Below are positions 15,540-24,564 of a stretch of DNA of 56,874 nucleotides, piece by piece. This DNA comes from CAYRUP01 sp964578975 (GTDB taxonomy: Bacteria > Pseudomonadota > Gammaproteobacteria > DSM-16500). Each line of letters opens with the position of its first letter. The first letter of the stretch is position 1. The DNA is taken from positions 1-56,874 of the forward strand of contig CAZOFA010000002.1 in assembly GCA_964578975.1 (NCBI GenBank), given 5' to 3'. Made by a program: the position numbers and the translations under genes. A model generated the notes under the pieces. It worked only from the letters and a program-made list of their open reading frames with translations. It searched no databases and was not told where the DNA came from.

Positions 15540-18500
15540 ATGAGGGATACACGAATAGAGGTAAATCAAGAGGCAAATCCACCCATCTATTTTGCAAAAT
15601 TGATGGGTGCTGCTGGAATAATTGTGAGTGCAGTCGCATTAATCGGTGCGACGTTTTATTATTGGCTCCCACCGAATTTAGCCGAAGTCATGACATTTGT
15701 GAAACCAAATGCGGCTGTTTGTTTTATTTTATTGAGCATTGCGATTTGGACATCGTGTGAAAAAAAAGAAAAATATATTGTCTTGCTTGTTAAGCTAAGT
15801 ACAGCTTGTGTTTTTCTCATCGCTTATCTCACGTTGTTTCAATACTTTTTTCAAGTCAATTTGCACATTGATAACATTTTATTGAATCTCCCTGCTCACC
15901 AACAGCAACTTACGTACGCGCCCGCCGGCAGAATGCCGCCGTTCGATGCGGTTAATTTAGTATTGTTGGCGTTTGTGTTGTTTTTCTTAGATAACAAAAT
16001 AATTAGTTATCAAGTTCATCAAATTTTACTCATCGTTGTCATTGTGGCTGCTTTTTTTGATTTCCTTAATCATATTTATCACTTAAGCAATATTGGCATT
16101 ACCAAAACAGAACAAGGAATTTATATACAAACGTCGTTGTCCTCATCCATTTTATTTTTAATGATGGCCTTTGGTATTGTTTTCTCAAGACCTGACCGTG
16201 GGATTATTTCGATTTTTTTAAGTGATTACCGGGGCGGTCAACAAGCACGTCGATTAATTCCACCCACGATTATCTTGCCAGTATTGCTCGGTTATTTGGG
16301 ACTTGCGGGCAAATGGACCAGTTACTATGCCCCTGAGTTTGGCATTGCAATTGTCATCTTGGCGACGATTATATTTTTCGTGTCATTGATTTTGCTTGAA
16401 GCCTATTTCGTTAACAAAGCCGAGTCAGAAAAAGTAAAGGCAGAAGATAATTTAACGTTAGCATTAAAATCGGGCCAGGCGGGGACATGGAGATGGGATA
16501 TTACGCATAATAAATTTTTCTGGGATGAATATTTATGTAATCTGTTTGGATTGCCGCCCGGATCGTTTCCACCTTTTTATGAGGCGGTGTTAAATTATAT
16601 TTATCCAAGTGATCGAGAATATTTTAATGATGTCATTAAAAATGCATTAATGAATGGCGACAATATTGAATGTGAATTTCGTATTATTCACACCGATGGA
16701 ACGGTTCATTTTCTTACTTTGCGTGGCAAAGTTTATCGTAATGAACAAGGTATTCCTAAGAGCATGGCAGGCATTTGTTGGGATATTAGCGAAAGTAAAG
16801 TCATTGAAAATCAGTTGCGTGAATCAAAAGAAATGGCAGAAGAATTAGCGTTACAAGCCGAAGCGGCCAATCGCGCAAAAAGTATTTTTTTAACGACCAT
16901 CAGTCATGAGATTCGTACGCCGCTCAATGGCATCATTGGCATGATTGGCTTGTTGCTTGATACACCGATTAATTCTGAACAGCGAGAATACATAGAAACC
17001 GCACGTGTTTCTGGGAAAACTTTATTAGATGTCATTAGCAATGTACTTGATTACTCTAAAATTGAGTCAGGAAAAAAAGATCTCGAAAAATTAAATTTTA
17101 ATTTACTGACTTTATTGGATGATGTGATCGAATCATTTTCGGTTCAGCTGAAACGAAAAAATCTTAAAGTTGATGCCTACATTGATCCTGCTTTCCCAGA
17201 ATGGGTGACAGGCGATTCCATAAAAATACGCCAGATATTAAAACATCTCGTCGACAACGCAATTAAATTTACCAATAAAGGTGAGATTTCAGTGCATGTG
17301 GATTTATTAGAAAAAAAAGGCGATAACTTAAAAACAATTTTTAAAGTGGGTGATACGGGAATTGGAATTGTGCCTGAAATTCGTGAATTAATATTTCATC
17401 CTTTTACTCAGGGTGATTCTTCACTTTCACGAACCTATGGCGGAACAGGGCTTGGATTAATTATTTCTAAAAAATTGGTTGAGTTGTTGGGCGGAGAAAT
17501 TAAAGTCGAAAGTATTCCAGGGCGAGGGAGCCAATTTTCATTTCAAATCGATTTAAAGGAATGTACTTCATCTGCAGATCAAAGCGAAAAATTCGAAGTC
17601 GATGTTCCATTTCGTAATTCACGCATTCTTTGTGTCGATGATAATCCTATCAGTCGAGAAATTATAACACGGCAAACAAAATTATGGATGTTACGTTGTG
17701 ATAACGCTGCCAGTGGCGGTGAAGCATTGATGCTGTTACGAAATGCGGTCAAAGCGAATGATCCCTATCGTTTGATCTTGATCGATTACCATATTCCAGA
17801 CATGAATGGCATTGAGTTGGTGCAGCTCGTGCGGGGTTTGTCGGATATTGCGAATACACCCATCATCATGTTGTCATCATCCAGCATGGATTTAAGTATT
17901 GATGAAATGAAAGAATCAAACATTGCTATGTATTTAACTAAACCGGTAAGACAAATTGAATTGTTTAAAAATGTCATGAGTGTGTTGTTGTCATCATCAG
18001 AAAAAAACGGCAAAACACCCATCCAAATAAAAGATAAATATAAAATTTTGTTAGCTGAAGATAATAGTATTAATCAACATGTGGCTGTTCGAATTTTAGA
18101 AAAATTAGGCTATAGTTCAGATACAGCAACAAATGGAGCTGAAGTGTTATCAGCGTTTAATAGAGAAAATTACGATATTATTTTGATGGATTGTCAAATG
18201 CCACAAATGGATGGTTACGAAGCAACGCGTGAAATCCGCAAATTAGAAAAAAATAAAAAACAACATGTGATTATTATTGCGATGACCGCGCACGCATTAA
18301 AGGGTGATAAAACAAAATGTCTGGATGCCGGGATGGATGATTATATTTCAAAACCGCTGGATATTAAATTGATCGATTCAATGTTGAAACGTTGGTTGCA
18401 ATCGATTAATAAAGATGATTCCTCGGTCACGCAAACAGAAAGTGCTCCCGCAAAAATAACGAGTGAACAGCCAGCGGAAATCTTGTTGATCGATATGAAA

Positions 18501-18803
18501 CGGCTGCATGAAGTGTTTGGCGAAGATCAAGCCGTGATTCAGCAATTTATCGCCTCATTTGTTAAAGTGACAGATTCACTGCTTAAAGAAACTAAATCGG
18601 CGATTGATGCTCAAGATAAAAAATTGGCGGCGGAATTGATACATAAATTAAAAGGTTCTTCGGGTAATTGTGGTATGATGAAAATGCATTATTTAGCCCG
18701 AGAAATGGAACGCAATGTATTTGAAGAAAATTGGAGTAAAGTAAACGAATTGTTTCCTGAAGTTGAACGATTGTTGAGTGAGATTAATAAAACTTTGTCG
18801 TAA
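15540..18803 (+). CDS. Hybrid histidine kinase with two receivers and HPt
   Basis: 1087 residues. N-terminal membrane region of about eight helices (roughly residues 20-300, the MASE-like style of sensor), PAS/PAC domain (about 305-425), HisKA with His456 (SHEIRTPLNG), HATPase with N-box LVDNAIKFT, G1 DTGIGI and G2 GGTGLGL, receiver 1 with Asp749 (LIDYHIPDMNG), receiver 2 with Asp884 (LMDCQMPQMDG), and HPt with His1035 (IHKLKGSSGN). This is the BarA/TorS-type phosphorelay in one chain. All catalytic residues are present except that receiver 1 lacks a clear double-acid pocket beyond VDDN. Co-directional with the response regulator, ten bases apart. A second hybrid kinase flanks the other side of the pilus genes. 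Confidence 0.95.
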   Translation: MRDTRIEVNQEANPPIYFAKLMGAAGIIVSAVALIGATFYYWLPPNLAEVMTFVKPNAAVCFILLSIAIWTSCEKKEKYIVLLVKLSTACVFLIAYLTLFQYFFQVNLHIDNILLNLPAHQQQLTYAPAGRMPPFDAVNLVLLAFVLFFLDNKIISYQVHQILLIVVIVAAFFDFLNHIYHLSNIGITKTEQGIYIQTSLSSSILFLMMAFGIVFSRPDRGIISIFLSDYRGGQQARRLIPPTIILPVLLGYLGLAGKWTSYYAPEFGIAIVILATIIFFVSLILLEAYFVNKAESEKVKAEDNLTLALKSGQAGTWRWDITHNKFFWDEYLCNLFGLPPGSFPPFYEAVLNYIYPSDREYFNDVIKNALMNGDNIECEFRIIHTDGTVHFLTLRGKVYRNEQGIPKSMAGICWDISESKVIENQLRESKEMAEELALQAEAANRAKSIFLTTISHEIRTPLNGIIGMIGLLLDTPINSEQREYIETARVSGKTLLDVISNVLDYSKIESGKKDLEKLNFNLLTLLDDVIESFSVQLKRKNLKVDAYIDPAFPEWVTGDSIKIRQILKHLVDNAIKFTNKGEISVHVDLLEKKGDNLKTIFKVGDTGIGIVPEIRELIFHPFTQGDSSLSRTYGGTGLGLIISKKLVELLGGEIKVESIPGRGSQFSFQIDLKECTSSADQSEKFEVDVPFRNSRILCVDDNPISREIITRQTKLWMLRCDNAASGGEALMLLRNAVKANDPYRLILIDYHIPDMNGIELVQLVRGLSDIANTPIIMLSSSSMDLSIDEMKESNIAMYLTKPVRQIELFKNVMSVLLSSSEKNGKTPIQIKDKYKILLAEDNSINQHVAVRILEKLGYSSDTATNGAEVLSAFNRENYDIILMDCQMPQMDGYEATREIRKLEKNKKQHVIIIAMTAHALKGDKTKCLDAGMDDYISKPLDIKLIDSMLKRWLQSINKDDSSVTQTESAPAKITSEQPAEILLIDMKRLHEVFGEDQAVIQQFIASFVKVTDSLLKETKSAIDAQDKKLAAELIHKLKGSSGNCGMMKMHYLAREMERNVFEENWSKVNELFPEVERLLSEINKTLS

Positions 18804-18813
18804 GGAGCATCTC

Positions 18814-19098
18814 ATGTCAATTCGAAATTATTTTATCTTGATTGCTTGCATGCTTCTTTGCGCTTGCGCTAATAATCCAGCGCTCTGTTCTCATCATTGC
18901 GGAGTTGATTATTGGGGTGATTGTCGTACGGAAATTTTCGCTGTGAATAATACAGTTGGATGTACCGGTCGCTGGATCGATGAAGATAATGGACGCAGTG
19001 GATATTATTGCAAAAATCTCGATTGTTCGCTAAAAGAGCACGCCACAGTGCCGTTCACTTGTTCCTGCAGTTACAATTCTTGTTGCATTAACCATTGA
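18814..19098 (+). CDS. Small cysteine-rich lipoprotein
   Basis: 94 residues. I start it at ATG 18814, after AAGGAG, rather than at upstream in-frame codons inside the kinase gene. N-terminal hydrophobic helix ends in LCAC, a plausible lipobox with lipidated Cys18. The mature part has eleven cysteines in about 77 residues, including CSCS and a terminal CC pair, so it should fold around disulfides in the periplasm or outer membrane. No family recognised. It starts 11 bases after the kinase stop and is probably co-transcribed with it; it could be a periplasmic sensor accessory. Convergent with the DUF4124 gene. Confidence 0.7.
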   Translation: MSIRNYFILIACMLLCACANNPALCSHHCGVDYWGDCRTEIFAVNNTVGCTGRWIDEDNGRSGYYCKNLDCSLKEHATVPFTCSCSYNSCCINH

Positions 19099-19111
19099 TG
19101 CAATAAAGAAA

Positions 19112-19642
19112 TCAATGAATCACAGCAGGTTTATTCAGTGCACTGGCGTGATGGACATAAATCGTAATCGTTTGAGTTTCCTTAATGACTTGCTGGTTTT
19201 TATCAATAATTCTCGCGGATAATTGGTGCGATCCGCGATCGACCAAGGGCATATTAATTGCCGTACTTGCTTCTGGAGTACCCCAAGGTTGCCCATCTAA
19301 TATCACTTGAATTTTATCACCATTTTGTAATGAAGGTTCGAGCGCTAGTTTCACGGTAAATTCAGGTTGATTTTGAATGGTAGCTTGATCTTGAGGGATG
19401 GAAATCGAAAAATTATTATAAACACTATTCGCATTTGGCGTTGTTGGTTTTTTTAAAGAAACATTGGGCGTGGAGGGTGTTTGGGTAATTGTGCTTGTGT
19501 TCGATTGTGGTTGCGTAACTGTTTTGCTTCCTGAAAGCGGAACATCAGAATAAGTGATATTGCCTTGCGGATCTTGTTGTTGATAAATCGCGGCATCACT
19601 GTTGAACGTGATAAATAACAAAAGAAAAAGTACATAGCGCAT
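19112..19642 (-). CDS. DUF4124-domain secreted protein
   Basis: 176 residues: signal peptide (cleavage near SDA, residue 17), DUF4124 strand motif (AIYQQQDPQGNITYSDVPL) directly after it, a Thr/Ser/Pro-rich linker, and an Ig-like beta domain (about 75-165, with VILDGQPWG and DRGSHQLSARI). DUF4124 proteins are common in gammaproteobacteria and frequently near pilus genes; biochemical role unknown. Last gene of the leftward minor-pilin operon, 3 bases after pilV. Confidence 0.85.
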   Translation of the reverse strand: MRYVLFLLLFITFNSDAAIYQQQDPQGNITYSDVPLSGSKTVTQPQSNTSTITQTPSTPNVSLKKPTTPNANSVYNNFSISIPQDQATIQNQPEFTVKLALEPSLQNGDKIQVILDGQPWGTPEASTAINMPLVDRGSHQLSARIIDKNQQVIKETQTITIYVHHASALNKPAVIH

Positions 19643-19645
19643 AAA

Positions 19646-20080
19646 TCACCCCATAATATTCGATGAATTCGTCGGATCTAGGCCGGCGACATTTGAAACA
19701 AATCTGACAGATTGAGCGTTATTATAGCGGTCTGTCCATGAAACAGTAACATCCAGTGTTTTGTAGGTTGGATTGGTGTGTGCTGTGACAGTCCAGGTAA
19801 GAGAATAAGATGCATTCACACCCGCTGTTGTGCTCGTGCCCGTGGCAATACTTTGATAGGACGTATAACCTGCTAATGTATTCAAGGATTGATAATCACG
19901 TAATATTTCCATTTGTTTATTCGCAAGAATGATGGCTTCACTTTTTTGTTGTGCATAACTATTATCATAAGCTAATGCATTTTGCAGGCGTATTAATGCA
20001 ATCGCGCTAATCCCGATGAAAGCAACCGTGATCATCACTTCGATGAGTGTTTGTCCGCAATTTTTATTAATGATTTGCAT
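19646..20080 (-). CDS. pilV: Minor pilin PilV-like
   Basis: 144 residues. Prepilin leader of nine residues ending in Gly, cleaved before QTLIEVMITV; the +5 glutamate is Glu14 of the precursor. The +1 residue is Gln rather than Phe, as in several PilV proteins. Start ATG at 20080 has AAGGA seven bases upstream and its A overlaps the pilX stop (TAATG), so an upstream in-frame codon is not needed. With FimT, PilW and PilX it forms the priming tip complex of the pilus. Confidence 0.88.
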   Translation of the reverse strand: MQIINKNCGQTLIEVMITVAFIGISAIALIRLQNALAYDNSYAQQKSEAIILANKQMEILRDYQSLNTLAGYTSYQSIATGTSTTAGVNASYSLTWTVTAHTNPTYKTLDVTVSWTDRYNNAQSVRFVSNVAGLDPTNSSNIMG

Positions 20081-21189
20081 TAAAAATCCTTCCAAGATCC
20101 TGGTACTTTTGCCCAATAGGTTAAAGAACTTAAATTTTGTAAGTTACTTAGCACAGTGTTGCTGTATGACAAGGTAACATTTCCCGAAATAGTTGTAGTA
20201 TCTGATGTGGCTAAACCCCCGTTAATGGTGACATTTCCCGAGAAATTATTGATACCCGTTGTGCTGATGACAAAAACAAATCCATTGATCGTGACATTTC
20301 CTGAAATACTAAAATTGCCATTCACAATTAATAAAACGGGTGCGGCTGTTGAACCAATCACCGTATTACCACTGATTGAAGCGGTTCCAGCTGTTTGATC
20401 GATCCAAATGGAAGTGCCTGTCATCCCATCTAATGTGCTCGCATAATTCGTGCTGCTCGAGTTCGAATAAAAATTTCCAACTTTACTTTGAATAATGCTG
20501 GAATTGGACGTTCCAAAATAACTTGCTATGAAATCATCTTGCGAGAGATTCGCGAGCGCTGTTGAATTTTGTTGAATATCACTGCCAATGTGACCTGCAG
20601 AAGAAGATAAACCACTGGAGGTATGCGTTTGTGCACTCCCACTTAACGTCACCGTGGACGCACTTTGGATGGTTTGATTGGTCGATGAATTAATGGTATC
20701 CACACTACCGGTGATCGAAACAGGACCTTTGCTCGTCATAAAAAAATTCGGAATGGTCATTAACAATGAACCCATCGCAATTTCCTGACTCACTGTGCTC
20801 GTCGTACCATCTGCACTGGTGCCGGTTGAGCTCACTAAAATTAAATGATAATTATTTTGCACGGGATTCGTGTAAGTAATAGTGAATTGACTACCATTCG
20901 CTAAACTGACATTGGCGGTACTACTGTTGGAAAATGCAGGGATATAGCCATTGACTGGATTGGCTAAAATCGTACTGGAATTTTGTTGGAAATAAACAAT
21001 ACCAAATTCAAGACCTGCTTCTGCGGCTTGAAATGCTTGTCGTGAACGCAGTTGATTGCCACTTAATTTTTCCACCGTCTGAGAATATTGTGCAGCGAAA
21101 ATCACGAGTAACGTGATGGTCACAATCAAAATGACTGAGATAATTAAAGTGGCTCCACCGCGTTGTTTGTTACGGAATAAATTTATCAT
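20080..21189 (-). CDS. pilX: Minor pilin PilX-like with long beta-repeat C-terminus
   Basis: 369 residues from ATG 21189 (AGGA upstream), twice the usual PilX length. Type III-like signal RGGATLIISVILIVTI lacks the +5 glutamate, as in PilX/GspK. The PilX N-terminal motif (LRSRQAFQAAEAGLEFG) is present. From about residue 160 the chain is Ser/Thr/Asn-rich with recurrent strands such as ISGNVTINGF, FSGNVTINGG and ISGNVTLS, suggesting a beta-solenoid or bactofilin-like extension that could act as an adhesin, perhaps replacing the absent PilY1. Overlaps pilW by 20 bases and pilV by 1. Confidence 0.85.
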   Translation of the reverse strand: MINLFRNKQRGGATLIISVILIVTITLLVIFAAQYSQTVEKLSGNQLRSRQAFQAAEAGLEFGIVYFQQNSSTILANPVNGYIPAFSNSSTANVSLANGSQFTITYTNPVQNNYHLILVSSTGTSADGTTSTVSQEIAMGSLLMTIPNFFMTSKGPVSITGSVDTINSSTNQTIQSASTVTLSGSAQTHTSSGLSSSAGHIGSDIQQNSTALANLSQDDFIASYFGTSNSSIIQSKVGNFYSNSSSTNYASTLDGMTGTSIWIDQTAGTASISGNTVIGSTAAPVLLIVNGNFSISGNVTINGFVFVISTTGINNFSGNVTINGGLATSDTTTISGNVTLSYSNTVLSNLQNLSSLTYWAKVPGSWKDF

Positions 21190-21823
21190 TTCGAATCCTG
21201 ACATGCTGAGTGAGGGTGTTCGTGACTGTCGAATCACTGGTTAATTGTCCCGTAATAGAAATATCCACGCTCCGCATCTCAATGCCTTGAGCACCGGGTC
21301 CTGTCGTCATTGTTGTCGTCGTTAAAGTAAATGATAATGCGGTAATTTGCACAAATCCTGGATCCGTTACATTTTCCCAATCGATTGCCCCACAAGCAAA
21401 AGATGCACCTGGCGGACGTGCTTGAATGGTTTGGTTCGATAATTGAAAACCGTAACGATCATCATCACTGCTTGCGCTGACCGCAGGAAGCGTTCCAGTT
21501 TTTCCATGATCATAAGTAAATAAGATACAATCATTCGTGTTATTCACGCTGATATTCGTCGCGTTTGTCATAAAAGGATTATTATTTTGATTTGATCCGA
21601 TATCACCATTCGTATTCACCCAAAATCCTGCGCGTCGAATGTCATTTGCCATTAACTGTAACGTCGTTTGCAATTGTTGATTGAGATGATTGTTGTTAAT
21701 GATGCTATTGTAATGCGTTAAATTGCTAATAAAAATGGCGAGCAGCGCTGTAAAGAGTAAACCCGAAAGCGCCATGGCAATGAGGATTTCAACTAATGTA
21801 AATCCGCCACATTTTTTTAACAT
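21170..21823 (-). CDS. pilW: Minor pilin PilW-like
   Basis: 217 residues from ATG 21823. Prepilin leader MLKKCGG, cleavage before FTLVEILIAMALSG with Glu at +5, then the PilW N-terminal motif (LQLMANDIRRAGFW). The globular part has a cysteine pair (DCILF and FACGAIDW) that could form a disulfide. The start overlaps the fimT stop by 7 bases and its end overlaps pilX by 20, so the minor pilins are translationally coupled. Confidence 0.88.
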   Translation of the reverse strand: MLKKCGGFTLVEILIAMALSGLLFTALLAIFISNLTHYNSIINNNHLNQQLQTTLQLMANDIRRAGFWVNTNGDIGSNQNNNPFMTNATNISVNNTNDCILFTYDHGKTGTLPAVSASSDDDRYGFQLSNQTIQARPPGASFACGAIDWENVTDPGFVQITALSFTLTTTTMTTGPGAQGIEMRSVDISITGQLTSDSTVTNTLTQHVRIRNDKFIP

Positions 21824-22311
21824 GCTGTATATCCCGTAATGCCCGTCGAACACATTTGTCCGTTACCCATCACGCCGATGTTGATTGTGATTAAGGGACT
21901 GATTTGTCCGTAAAGTGTGAAAGTGAACGAACCACTTGAACTGGCGGCTCCATGCGTTCCTTCAAAACTCATGCTACTACTGAAAGTGGAAGTGAGTGAT
22001 AATTGTTGCGCTTGTGGTGCGCTAAAAGAACCTAATGTGCAGTTACCTGCGATGTTACAATTGCAAGTGCTGCCTACATTCACGCCATAACACCAGGAGT
22101 CACCACTGGTAAAAGTAACAAACACAGTGTTATTACGTTTCACAGCCTCACTGCGTGCAAGTTGTAGAACGTAATATAAGTTTTCAGCGGTAGAGCTCAG
22201 GCGATGATTTTGAATTAAAGTGGTAAAAGTCGGGACCGCAACCAACGTTAAAATCGCTATTAGCAATAATGCGATTAACATTTCAATTAAGGTAAACGCT
22301 TGAGAAGACAT
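21817..22311 (-). CDS. fimT: Minor pilin FimT/GspH-like
   Basis: 164 residues, first gene of the leftward minor-pilin operon. N-terminal helix FTLIEMLIALLLIAI with Glu at +5, followed by the GspH/FimT signature (LQLARSEAVKRNNTV). Unusually the residue before the cleavage site is Ala (SSQA then FTLIE) instead of the near-invariant Gly. Several cysteines (about seven) in the globular domain suggest disulfides. A GGGAG motif lies 12 bases before ATG, a little far. Divergent from pilM across 75 bases. Confidence 0.88.
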   Translation of the reverse strand: MSSQAFTLIEMLIALLLIAILTLVAVPTFTTLIQNHRLSSTAENLYYVLQLARSEAVKRNNTVFVTFTSGDSWCYGVNVGSTCNCNIAGNCTLGSFSAPQAQQLSLTSTFSSSMSFEGTHGAASSSGSFTFTLYGQISPLITINIGVMGNGQMCSTGITGYTAC

Positions 22312-22338
22312 TTTATTAGTAGTCTCCCGACATAATTC

Positions 22339-22356
22339 ATTATAATATTAATTATA
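22339..22356. promoter_or_regulatory. Candidate -10 elements in the divergent fimT/pilM intergenic region
   Basis: The 75-base gap between the two pilus operons contains TATAAT on the plus strand (22341-22346) and TATAAT twice on the minus strand (22356-22351 and 22344-22339). No convincing -35 hexamer at 16-18 bases is visible for either, so an activator may be needed. Confidence 0.35.
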
Positions 22357-22386
22357 CCCCGGATGGATATTTAGAGGGAGAAGTGC

Positions 22387-23415
22387 TTGATTCTACGCTG
22401 GTGGAAAGAAAAGACAGCACCTCATGTGATTGGACTTGATATTGGGCCTGAATCGCTCAAAATACTCAAAATCAACTCCAATTCATCGTCGTTTCACGTC
22501 GAAAATTTTGCTATCGAAGCATTACCCGCAGGCACTATTGAGAAAGGTGAAATCAAAAATGAATCAAGAATAAGCATGTTGTTGAAAGATGCTTTAAAAT
22601 TGTCCGGAATAAACTCCAAAAAGGTGGCGCTTGCCATACCACGTTCTGCTGCGATCATTAAAAATATCAATATCGATACCCGTTTAAGCCAAGAAGACAT
22701 TGAATCGCGCGTTTGGATTGAAGCAAATCGTCATTTCCCAGAATTAGTTGAAGATATTTACCTGGATTTTTCTATTCTCGGGCCATCGACCACTGATCCC
22801 GCCCAGTCAGAGGTTATTTTGGTCGCCTGTCGTAAAGATCAGATCAAGCCTTATCTTGAAATCATGAAATTAAGTGGTTTAACGGCTTCGATTGTAGATG
22901 TGAATAGTTATGCACTCGAACGAGCATTATCGGTGATTGCAAAAAACATGCCAGAGATTGATACGCTGGCATTGCTGAATCTCGATGTGGGATTAAGTAC
23001 GTTTATTGTCACCCAAAGTAATAAATTAATTTACGCGCATGATCAGAGTTTTGAAGGCAATCGATTATTAACACAGATACAAGAATACGAAAAAAATAAA
23101 GAAACAGCGGATCCCGAAAAACTCGCTGCGATTTTCAAAGAAAATTTAAGCGCGCACTCGCGTCATACATTACATTTTTTCTTTTCTAGCAGACCGAATG
23201 TCAATATTCAGAAAATTCTACTTAGCGGAGATTGTGCAACCATTCCAGGATTAGCTGCGTTTATTCAAAGTGAAGTGGGTATTGAGACGAGTATTGCAAA
23301 TCCATTTTTGCATGCAAGCGTTTCATCACATATCAATAAAACGGATATTGAAAAAAATGCCCCATTGCTGATGTTAAGTTTGGGTCTGGCTTTAAGTAAG
23401 ACGGGTGAAGTATGA
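22387..23415 (+). CDS. pilM: Type IV pilus assembly protein PilM
   Basis: Actin-like cytosolic ring protein that binds the PilN N-terminus and links PilB/PilT to the alignment complex. 342 residues, normal. Nucleotide-binding GLDIGPESLKIL near the start and NLDVGLSTFIV phosphate-2 motif. TTG start at 22387 with GGGAG six bases upstream. First gene of the rightward operon; its stop overlaps the pilN ATG by 4 bases. Confidence 0.95.
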   Translation: MILRWWKEKTAPHVIGLDIGPESLKILKINSNSSSFHVENFAIEALPAGTIEKGEIKNESRISMLLKDALKLSGINSKKVALAIPRSAAIIKNINIDTRLSQEDIESRVWIEANRHFPELVEDIYLDFSILGPSTTDPAQSEVILVACRKDQIKPYLEIMKLSGLTASIVDVNSYALERALSVIAKNMPEIDTLALLNLDVGLSTFIVTQSNKLIYAHDQSFEGNRLLTQIQEYEKNKETADPEKLAAIFKENLSAHSRHTLHFFFSSRPNVNIQKILLSGDCATIPGLAAFIQSEVGIETSIANPFLHASVSSHINKTDIEKNAPLLMLSLGLALSKTGEV

Positions 23416-23963
23416 CACAAATTAATTTATTACCCTGGCGTGAAAAATCAAGACAAGATCAAAGGATGCTATTTATAGCGATACTGATCGGATTTGTTGC
23501 GCTCACTTATTTTTTAGTTTTTATATTACATGCCTTGGTTCGAGAGCGGATTAATTATCAAAATGCGCGAAATAATTATTTGCAATCCGCTTTATTAACC
23601 GAGCAAGATCAATTAGGTCAGCTGAATAAATCGAAAAATGCTAAACAAAAAATAGAACAGCAATTGCATTATCTCTTTAATTTACGCAATGAAAGTTATC
23701 AAGCGGTGCTTTTGTTTAGTGAATTAGCCAAATTAACGCCGCAGGGCGTCTCGTTAAATAAAATTATTCGTGAGGCAAATACAGTCACGATTATCGGTCG
23801 CGCTAAATCAAATTTAGAAGTGACGATGTTTATGGAAAGTTTAGAAAAATCGCCCGTGTTTGAACATCCTGTGCTAACAGAAATTAATGCTAAAGAAAAT
23901 AGTGTGGAAAATCAGCGGTTTTTTCAATTAAAAGCAACCTTTGAGAAAAAAGTTTATGAATGA
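23412..23963 (+). CDS. pilN: Type IV pilus assembly protein PilN
   Basis: Inner-membrane alignment protein. 183 residues. The PilM-binding motif TQINLLPWRE occupies residues 2-11, a membrane helix follows (about 20-42), then coiled coil and ferredoxin-like periplasmic domain. Overlaps pilM (ATGA) and pilO (8 bases). Confidence 0.95.
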   Translation: MTQINLLPWREKSRQDQRMLFIAILIGFVALTYFLVFILHALVRERINYQNARNNYLQSALLTEQDQLGQLNKSKNAKQKIEQQLHYLFNLRNESYQAVLLFSELAKLTPQGVSLNKIIREANTVTIIGRAKSNLEVTMFMESLEKSPVFEHPVLTEINAKENSVENQRFFQLKATFEKKVYE

Positions 23964-24564
23964 TTACAATCTTAAAAATATTCATAAGTGGCCAATCGCA
24001 TTGCGCGCATTGCTGATTGGTATTGCGTGTGCGTTGACATTTTATTTCGGCTATTCCAGAGATATTGCAACGTTGAATCTCAATTTAAAAAAAGCGAAAC
24101 AACAAGAAACTGATTTGAAGCAGCAATTACGATTTATTATTTCAGATAAACATAACGTGCAAGGTGAAGTGCTTCAATTTCCTCAGTATGTTTCGTTATT
24201 TAATATATGGAATAATCAACTCATCCGCTATATTGATTTACCACAATTACTCAATGAAATTTTAAAAGTAGGCGCGCTAAATAACATTTATTTTAGTCTG
24301 CTCAATCCAGGCAAAGAAACCCGAGTTGGTCTTTATATGAAAACACCGATTAAATTAATTGCGGTGGGAAATTATCACCAAATTGCGGGTTTTACCAGTC
24401 AGTTGGCAAATTTAAAATGGATTATTGTGGTGAGTAATTTCACGCTTTCCAATGAAAATAAAAATGACGTATTAGGAACAAAATTGGCGGCAGCTGCAAT
24501 TGCAGGAAATCTATTAACAGTCGAAATGAATTTAGAGGTTTACTCACGTGCAGATAAAAACTAA
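23956..24564 (+). CDS. pilO: Type IV pilus assembly protein PilO
   Basis: Inner-membrane partner of PilN. 202 residues: one membrane helix (about 15-35), coiled coil, periplasmic domain with the PilO motif (LLNEILKVGALNNIYF). I use the ATG at 23956, which overlaps the pilN stop as ATGAATGA; a TTG at 23941 is in frame but less likely. pilP begins within its last 17 bases. Confidence 0.94.
   Translation: MNDYNLKNIHKWPIALRALLIGIACALTFYFGYSRDIATLNLNLKKAKQQETDLKQQLRFIISDKHNVQGEVLQFPQYVSLFNIWNNQLIRYIDLPQLLNEILKVGALNNIYFSLLNPGKETRVGLYMKTPIKLIAVGNYHQIAGFTSQLANLKWIIVVSNFTLSNENKNDVLGTKLAAAAIAGNLLTVEMNLEVYSRADKN

Noticed and set aside
18778..18813. Upstream start of the Cys-rich lipoprotein inside the kinase gene
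   Set aside because: It would put charged residues before the signal peptide; ATG 18814 has AAGGAG.
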